The position numbers and the translations under genes were made by a program. The notes below the pieces were generated by a model. The model saw nothing but the letters and a program-made list of their open reading frames with translations. It did not search any database and was not told where the DNA came from. Of a stretch of 64,000 nt of DNA, positions 57,051 to 64,000 are shown one piece after another. Each line of letters starts with the position of its first letter. Position 1 is the first letter of the stretch. The stretch spans positions 35,644,585 through 35,708,584 of the forward strand of contig CM055102.1 in assembly GCA_029204225.1 (NCBI GenBank). The letters are read 5' to 3'. Origin of the DNA: Diphasiastrum complanatum. Taxonomy: Eukaryota; Streptophyta; Lycopodiopsida; Lycopodiales; Lycopodiaceae.

Positions 57051-59261
57051 GGTTCATCAAGACAACTATTGTACAAGGTGCTTTCCACATTGTAAGCACG
57101 GGTGCGTCCACAGTCGGGGTGGTCGGCATAACGGGGGACTTGATGAGTCAAGGTGTTGCCCTTGAGGTGTAAGCACGGTCAGTTCTCACGGTTCAGGGGT
57201 ATATTGTCGATCTTTTAGCTATAAGGGCTATCAACTAGATTTGGTGGGGGCGTTACTGAGGCAATGTGCTACCTAACGGTGAAAGCATGGGTGCATCCAC
57301 GGTCGGGGTGGTATATTCGAGGATAGCTACCGATCGTTTAGCTATAAGGGCTATCGACCAGATTTGGTGGGGCGTGACTACGGCAATGTGTTGCTTAATG
57401 GTGAAAGCACAGATAGTTGGAGGGGTGTTCTCTGTGGGATGATTCTGTGATCGATCTGTATGGGCGTGGCTAGGCAAAGGTCCTTTCACAGGGCAATCTC
57501 AAAGGGGGACCTTGTCTTTGTTACCTGTTAGTAAACATGCCCGAGTGTCTTGCTTGTATGTATTCGTGGTGAGTCTTAGTACCTGTGCTTTGCCTAGATT
57601 GCATGATTGCTTGTGATACAAGGAGTTGATGGCTCGAGAAGGAACCTTTCTTTTGAAGGCTGATACCATCAAACAAAGAGGACTACAGAATCTGTGGGGT
57701 GGATTCGCAGTTCAAGTACTCGCATGTGAACAACAACGAAATGACTCTATGTTTGCAAAGGATGGATGGCTAGCCTATTTCTTGGGTTAGTTTCATTTGC
57801 GACAGGGCCCACCAGACGCAAGCAAGAAGTCAAAAGTTGGAAAGGGCAATTTCAGGGGAGATCTTGTATGGAGCAGTTGGTCTTCATCTGGGACGGCCAC
57901 TTTCGGAACTGAAACTCACTGAGCATGGGTGATATCCAGTATCAGTTCGGTTTTTCCTCAAAGGGGAAAGACTAGGATCCTCTTCAGAGATTGGCAACAA
58001 GTTGGATCAAGCCATAATCCTAGCATATGGGAAGCAAAGTGTTGGAAAGGTTTTGTGTCCGAAGAACTCTACTCTAAGTCTGATCAGGTGATTTTATAAG
58101 TGGAGGGGAACTATCACACACACCTCTCTCTTTGGGCAAATTTTGAATGTTGATCAAAATGGGGGCAAATTCAAGGTGACCTAGCCATACTCACACGAGG
58201 AGACTTTGGACCTAATAAGTTGACAAGTTTTTGATGTGAAAATGAAAGCTTATTATAGGCTTTCTCTAGACCAGCAATGATGAGGAGACATAATGAGTAC
58301 GCGGACTTGTGTTACGTGTACAGCAGCTAATCAACAAAGGAACTGTGAAAGTTGAGTCTTGCACGAGAAACTTGGTACTTCGTACGGACGCTAAGGGACA
58401 ATTCATATTGAAATCGGACTAGTGCAATCTCTGGGTGCATGTGTCTGATTCAAAGAGAGCTACTTGAAGCCAAGTTAGATGTACACTTCTTGTTTTGACT
58501 ATGAGGCAACTGACCAGTGATGGAATTGTGAAAGTCAAGTTTTGCACGACGGACATGGTGCTTCAAACAAACGCGAAGAGATAGTTCATATGCGGATCAA
58601 ATCGGTGCGACCCCTTGGCTCTCCACGAGGTCAATGGTTACATTTGGGCTGATTCAAAGACAGCTACTTCAAGCTAAGTGAGAGGTGCATTGCGGAGTAC
58701 TCAATCTTTGCCTACCTTAAAGAGCCAAAAAGGAAAAGTATCAAGATCAGGCTGGGACAAGGAGAGAAATTAAAATGCAAAAGCAACAAGGCACGGAGTT
58801 CACCATAAAGTGGACAATCAACAATAAATCCTTTGGCTCATGGAGCCCTGATACTTGTGCGGAACTGATCAAATCTGGAGCTCAGAGAGCTCAACACAAA
58901 ATTCATCAAGGACAAATTAGGAGCTCAAAGGAGTTCCAAAGTCAAAAAGGCAGAAGAGACATGGGCGAACATTTCACGAAAAGGCCTTTGTCACCAGTTA
59001 ATAAGGATCTTGGGTTTTATGTAAGCGATATAAAATCTACGCTTTTCCCAGACAAAGTGATATTTTCAAGTTCTGTACTTTTTCAAAGAACGCGTTGAGC
59101 CTCCGACTTGTGGTGTGCCAACTACCATGTTAATAAAAAGCAGCCAGTAAATTGAGTACTATGCCAAGTAGCTTAAATGTATAGTTAATTTTATTTGGGA
59201 GACACCTTTACTTTAATCTGACATCTGATGAGGACATCATATTTTATAAAGGTGGGGTGGA
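57051..59261 (+). other. Unrecognised repeat-bearing DNA upstream of a gypsy-like LTR
   Basis: No known domain is seen. Two tandem copies of a 123-bp unit lie near 57210 and 57335 (TTTAGCTATAAGGGCTATC...GATTTGGTGGGG). Two copies of a unit of about 185-200 bp lie near 58339 and 58522 (GGAA(C/T)TGTGAAAGT...TGATTCAAAGA). A 107-codon frame at 58775-59098 has no motif. The segment ends in a purine-rich AAAGGTGGGGTGGA at 59248-59261, so it is probably the untranslated 3' region of a gypsy element. Confidence 0.45.
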
Positions 59262-59828
59262 TGTTGTAAAGCTACCTTTACAAGCTTTACTTCTGGCGCC
59301 ACTGGCACCAGCATTGTCCCTAGCGCCAGCAACGCCACTGTTGCTCCCGACGCCACCAGCACCAATGCCGCTCCCGGCGCCACTGTGACCAGAATCCAAC
59401 TGGCGCCAAGTTCCTATGGTTGAAAATCTTTGATCGGTTCTAGTGAAGACCAGAGAGTTCAGATCGATGTGCAATCACCTCACACGATCTAGGCATGATT
59501 AAAGGAAACTTGGGGATCAATAAGTTCTAGAGAGATAAAATGACTTTATAGAGAGAGAAAATGTGCTTTACTAGCTTGGATAGAGTACTTGGTATGAGGG
59601 GAGGTGGCGAATCCCAATACTATAGGGGAGTGCGGGTTACGACTCAAGGTGAGCTCCAACCAAGTCTCAGCCTCCCTTGTTGGAATGTTGTCAGCACCCC
59701 GGAGACTAGGGTCGGTCACACACTTGAAATGTAACCTTCTCAGATTTATTAATAAAATGGGATTTTTCTCAAACTGACTCTGATTACCTTCTGGGTTTCA
59801 GTGTTCGGTAAAAGCGCCAATTGCAAGG
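59262..59828 (+). repeat. Gypsy-like 3' LTR
   Basis: It begins TGTTGTAAAGC right after a polypurine tract, has an AATAAAAT polyadenylation-like signal near 59750, and reaches about 59828, where copia I starts. A GCGCCA-rich low-complexity part (59294-59406) gives a Gly/Ala/Ser frame on the minus strand that is not a gene. No second copy is in the window to prove the borders. Confidence 0.5.
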
Positions 59829-62090
59829 CTGCTTCAAACTTTTTGATCTGGCACATAGCCCTTGATATGTGCATCATCCAAGTTAAACTTCTGATCTTCA
59901 TGGAAGATCACATCTCTACTAACAACATTCTTGTCAGTAGAGGGTAAATAAACTTTGTATGCTTTTTTGGTAGATGCATATCCTACAAAAATTCCTTTCA
60001 CAACACTAGGATCTTCCTTCTTCCTAGTTTCTAGAGGCACATGCACAAAGCATACACAACCAAAAATGTTAAGATGATCTACCTTAGGCTTTTTCTTATA
60101 CAACATCTCAAATGGTGTCTTTCCTCCTATTGCAAGACTTGGAAGCCTATCACAAAGATAGTTTGCACATGCAACTGCCTCTCCCCAAAATTCTGTAGGC
60201 AGAGAAGCTTCTAGCCTAATGGCTTTTGCACAGTCACACAAAGTTCTATTTTTTCTCTCAGCAACTCCATTTTGCTGAGGAGTATATGATCAAGAAAACT
60301 CTCTTTCAATACCCTCTCTCTCACGAAAGTCTTTAAACTTATTGGAAGTGTATTTTCCTCCACTATCACTTCTCAAAGCTTTCAACTTGAAAGGAAACTA
60401 CTTTTCTACATAAGCTTTGAAAGTAAGAAAAACATCATAGACCATGGCTTTAGAAGATAGCATATAGATCCAAGAATATCTTGTATAATCATCTACAAAA
60501 GAGACAAAGCAATTTGCTCCTCCTTTGCTCTTAGTTGATGAGAAATGAACATCAGAGTGCACAAGTTCAAATGGTTGCTTTGTCTTGATGCTTGATCTAG
60601 GAAAAGGTCTTCTGTGTGATTTGGCCAGCACACAAGCTTCACAAGGTAGAAGCTCCTTTGACAGTGTCTTTGGAAGTCCAACATCTTTTCCTTCCTTGAC
60701 CATAGATTGCATGGCTTTGAAATTAAGATGTCCCAATCTCTTATGCCACAGATCCTCTGGTAGAACCTTTGTCTCATAAGCAATATCTGAAATGTTAGCA
60801 CTCTCCCTAGAATCTAGTTTATACAACTTACCAATTCTAGATCCTCTAGCAATAGCTTCATTTTCTCTTGAGATTATACACTTGTCAGCTTGAAACTTGA
60901 CATCCAATCCACTATCAAACAACTGTCCTACACTAATGAGATTCTTAGTCAATCTAGGTACATACAGTACATCATGTAAGCAAAAAGATTTTGAAGATGA
61001 TGCATGCAATGGAATACTACCAATTCCTTCAATCCTACACTCTACATCATTAGCAGTATAGATTGATCTTTTTGCACCTAGATAAGGCATGAGATTAGTA
61101 AAATAGTTCCTAGAACTAGACATATGGGAACTAGCCCCACTATGTATCCACCAGGCTTCTTCATTCTTAAAAGGAAAAGATGAAAAAGTAGACATCATTA
61201 ATGAATCCTCTCTTTCACTCTCAACACCCTCACACTCATCCTCATTAGTAAGGTTATCTTGCTTAGATTGGTTCTTCTTCTTGAAACAGTTTGATGCATA
61301 GTGTCCTTTCTTGCCACAGAAAAAGCACTTGATCTTTGACAGCTTCTTCTTTCCACTGGATGTTGCAGCTTGTGAGGATTGATCCTCACCACCTTCTTTG
61401 GCTTTGTCCTTCTTGAAGTGTTGTTGTCATTTGCCCTTGCCTCTTGGCTTGTCTCTAATGAAGAGTGCTTTGTCATTGCCACCATCTTTCAATGAAAGTC
61501 TGTTGATCCTCAGCATCTTTTTTCTTGCCTGCTTTCTTCAGCAATGAGAACACCTTGTAGTGTCTCCAAGAATGGAAGATCCTCCCTGACAGCATAAGTC
61601 TGCACAATATTGTCATACTCATCTCTAAGTCCATTTAGGACTACTTGAACAAGTTCATTGTTCTTAAGAGCATCACCAATACCAGCTAACTCTTGATGAA
61701 GATCCTTAACTCTCATAACATATGATGAAGCACTCTCATCTACTCTCTGATAACTTAGAAAGATATGGTTTCTAAGTGTAAGCAATCTAGAAGTATTCTT
61801 AATTTCATAGATTGTTTTTAGAGTATCCCAAGCTTCCTTGGCAGTGGTGCATGTACTGATTTTTCTTAACACTTCATTGGTTACATTCATTTTTATAAAA
61901 TGAAGGGCTATTTTGGTTCTTTTGTGAAATGTTGCAGCTTCATTAGGTGCAACAAGTTCTTCTTCAGTTCCACTCACAATATCCGTTACATCCTGTAGAA
62001 TCAATAATGATTCCATTCTGATCTTCCACATTGCATAATTGGAAGATGTTAATCTCTCACTTACTCCAAGAAATGTGAACCTAATGAAGA
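59829..62090 (-). pseudogene. Copia element I gag, protease, integrase (truncated)
   Basis: A minus-strand polyprotein of the E/F type. Gag (62031-61510) shows MESLLILQDVTDIVSGTEEEL, KEAWDTLKTIYEIKNTSR and VVLNGLRDEYDNIVQTYAV. A frame change follows and the knuckle (61300-61340, CFYCGKKGHY-like) is decayed. The protease site reads WIHSGASSHM, so the catalytic Asp is replaced by His near 61150. GAG-pre-integrase (LWHKRLGHLN) and integrase (VHSDVHFSS, FVDDYTRYSWIY) follow. After a break near 60290-60400, the integrase tail (HLNIFGCVCFVHVPLETRK, VSRDVIFHED) ends at 59834. RT and RNase H are missing. The initial ATG is lost near 62080. Confidence 0.88.
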
Positions 62091-62855
62091 CATCTTCTCT
62101 ATGAGAAATTCTAGTAATGATAAAAAAATGGAGTTGAAAGGATGTTGCTTGCTATCTCAATCTAGGATCTAACACTGATGTTGATCCAACCTATGAAATC
62201 TAGCAACAGATGTGAGAAAAAATTCTCAGCACAGAAAATCAATCTATCTTGAATTTGGATCTTGCTTCAGTCACTAAAAAGAAGGACATGCAAGCAAGAA
62301 GTCTATCTCTCCCACGAGTTTCAAAGTACTGATAAACTCTCTAGGATCTTACTTTCAACTCAAACACAGTAATATGTGTGAAATGAAAAGTCTAAGACCT
62401 CAGAACACTCACTTCTATCCAATTCTACTTGATTGACAGTGAAAAATGATGAAAATGGTGAAAAAGACAGATGTGTACTCACTTTGGCATATCCCACAAG
62501 TTGAGTACCCTCTCAAACTCTCCGATTGCCTAAAACTCTTTTAAAAACAAATCAAATTGATTTAGAAACTCGAGCAACACATTCTAATCTTCAATACCTA
62601 TCCAACAAGTTATAGAACATCAAATTTGGATCATTCCTTGAGAAGTAGCACTCATTAATGAGGGCTGATTTCACACGTGTGAGCTCTCTGTCCGTACAGA
62701 GCTCCGCTGGATCAGATTAGCCTTGATTTGATCCACTTATGGTCCACAGATAGCTTGTTTCTCAGCGAGTTTGAATCCCTCTCCCAAATCTGAGTTCCTA
62801 CAAGCAAAAACACTGATGATCTGATGTATACACCCTCACCTCTTCAAAGCATGAA
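62091..62855 (-). other. Untranslated leader of element I
   Basis: No gene is seen. TTCACACGTGTGA occurs at 62671-62683 within the leader, as it does in the leader of F near 35784. Confidence 0.6.
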
Positions 62856-62868
62856 GCTCTGATACCGA
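62856..62868 (-). promoter_or_regulatory. Primer-binding site of element I (one mismatch)
   Basis: On the minus strand it reads CGGTATCAGAGCT; the usual first T is C and the last C is T. It places the 5' LTR from about 62869 to the right. Confidence 0.75.
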
Positions 62869-63600
62869 AGTTTTTAGCATGTGTGAACTTCACTACACAC
62901 CCTGCAGGATCTTACTAAGGTGTTGTGATTGCACAAGATTGATCAAAGAACAAAATACTTGAAAAATCTATGACAAGAGATATCTGATGAAAAAATCTAA
63001 CTCCTCACTATGAGAATTGAATGTCAGAAATAATTCTAACTGTTCAGTATGGAAAAACAGCCTGCTCTCGGGTAGAGAGAGAAAATCAATGATGGAAAAC
63101 TCAGGTAGAGAGATAATGAGTCCAAAACACCAAAATCTCAATATTCACAATATGGCAAACATGCCAAGCTTTTCGTACATGAGAGAGACTCGAATTCCTA
63201 TAGTGCAATTGCATGGAAAGTCCACTTAACTGAACTAATTCACCTACCAGAGATCCACATGTGTAACTACATGCATGGATGTTGCATCTGCATGTCAACT
63301 CATAAAACTGCCTAGACATGTGTAGATCACAGAAATCACTTTGCATGTTGCATGCACTGATTGCATGTGGCTTGCATGCATATAGTATGACATTGCATGC
63401 TATCTAAACTTCTGCATGTCATCAAAATTGAATCTATCTAACTCAAATCTGACCTATACTAGAAGATTATGTGCTCAATTCACATACCTTTTATGTACAA
63501 CATGAAATTTAGTGGAAATCACCATGGACATGGCCCCAAATCGAGATAGGAAGATAATATTTTAATAGTCTTCACAGTAGTTGCCTTTGTTGGATTATGT
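62869..63600 (-). repeat. 5' LTR region of element I (outer border unknown)
   Basis: It starts next to the PBS. It contains a dense cluster of TGCATG/CATGCA words (63265-63420). No second copy is in the window. Nothing else is recognised up to the microsatellite at 63766. Confidence 0.45.
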
Positions 63601-63761
63601 TGAATGTATCTGCAAACCAATTTGTAAATTTGCAAAGAGACCTGCAAAACAACTTTTCAAGATTAAATTGTCTGGGAAGATTGCCATAGGCAATGGCAGA
63701 TGATGCAGTCCCTCCTGGTGTGCACTTAGGTGCCACGGCCGCCTCCTACCTACAGACCAGA

Positions 63762-63765
<4 letters not shown>

Positions 63766-63850
<85 letters not shown>

Positions 63851-63877
63851 ACGCACGCGCGCGCGCATGCGCGTGTG
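63766..63877. repeat. (TG)n microsatellite passing into CACGCGCG, alternating Pu/Py
   Basis: About 42 TG units run directly into GCACGCACGCGCGCGCGC and GCATGCGCGTGTG with strict purine-pyrimidine alternation over 112 bases. 63878-64000 has no recognised feature. Confidence 0.97.
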
Positions 63878-64000
63878 GTTTCTTTAAACATATTGATAAC
63901 AAAGAGCTAGCACATTTTAGAGTTTGCTGAATTTAGACAAAGAGATACGCATATATGGTTGTGTCTAGCATACGATATGAATGTAACGACTTCTTGTTAA

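Noticed and set aside
58775-59098. 107-codon plus-strand frame near the gypsy-like LTR
   Set aside because: No recognisable domain; it lies in presumed 3' untranslated DNA with tandem repeats, so it was not called as a gene.
59244-59474. Gly/Ala/Ser-rich minus-strand frame, silk-like
   Set aside because: It comes from a GCGCCA low-complexity tract inside an LTR and has no conserved start or partner.

Overview
The window reads as heterochromatin-like DNA from a land plant with a large, repeat-rich genome. Almost every recognisable protein is a piece of an LTR retrotransposon, and the primer-binding sites (PBS) are complementary to plant initiator tRNA-Met (TGGTATCAGAGC). There are also a Helitron helicase remnant, a CACTA-type DNA element, very long CT/GA/TG microsatellites and predicted GT-AG introns. 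I cannot name the species; a fern, lycophyte or gymnosperm would fit as well as an angiosperm. No intact housekeeping gene, tRNA or rRNA was seen. Letters A-M are my labels for elements. Layout. 1-8257: a minus-strand Ty1/copia element (A) split by a complete plus-strand copia (B, 1264-6927) flanked by the 5-bp duplication GGCCG. 8258-12903: leader and decayed gag of a Ty3/gypsy-like element (C), with long CT microsatellites. 12904-21418: an LTR fragment, then a minus-strand copia (D) split by a young, almost intact minus-strand copia (E, 13833-19988; two 681-bp LTRs, duplication GCTAA, one nonsense codon), then LTRs of D and of another element (H). 21419-29930: gypsy protease fragment, copia RNase H with its 3' LTR, an LTR inserted in another LTR, gypsy reverse-transcriptase remnants, a Helitron helicase C-terminus, degenerate short-word repeats and a 200-bp GA tract. 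29930-34640: mostly unrecognised. 34640-39752: gypsy integrase fragment, then copia G whose roughly 0.95-kb 5' LTR is split by element F (35552-37025), a gag-only element with a 48-bp perfectly palindromic terminal repeat; then gag fragment J. 39753-44310: AT-rich, with a zinc-knuckle pseudogene, a GC-rich island and a perfect 36-bp-arm hairpin. 44311-49669: two unrecognised converging genes, one split by a 2.0-kb non-autonomous CACTA-like element (45033-47053). 49832-57050: copia remnants K, L and M with LTRs and a CGAC-word minisatellite. 57050-59828: unrecognised tandemly repeated DNA ending in a gypsy-like LTR. 59829-63600: minus-strand copia I. Near the end lies a 112-bp alternating purine-pyrimidine tract. 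How it fits together: in autonomous copia copies, Gag (UBN2 fold plus CCHC knuckle), protease, integrase, reverse transcriptase and RNase H lie in that order in one polyprotein. Only E comes close to that state. F carries a Gag but no Pol and would depend on another element. The insertion order can be read directly: B into A, E into D, F into G, one LTR into another LTR, and the CACTA element into a decayed ORF. Several LTRs of different families carry an ACACGTGT palindrome containing the plant G-box CACGTG.
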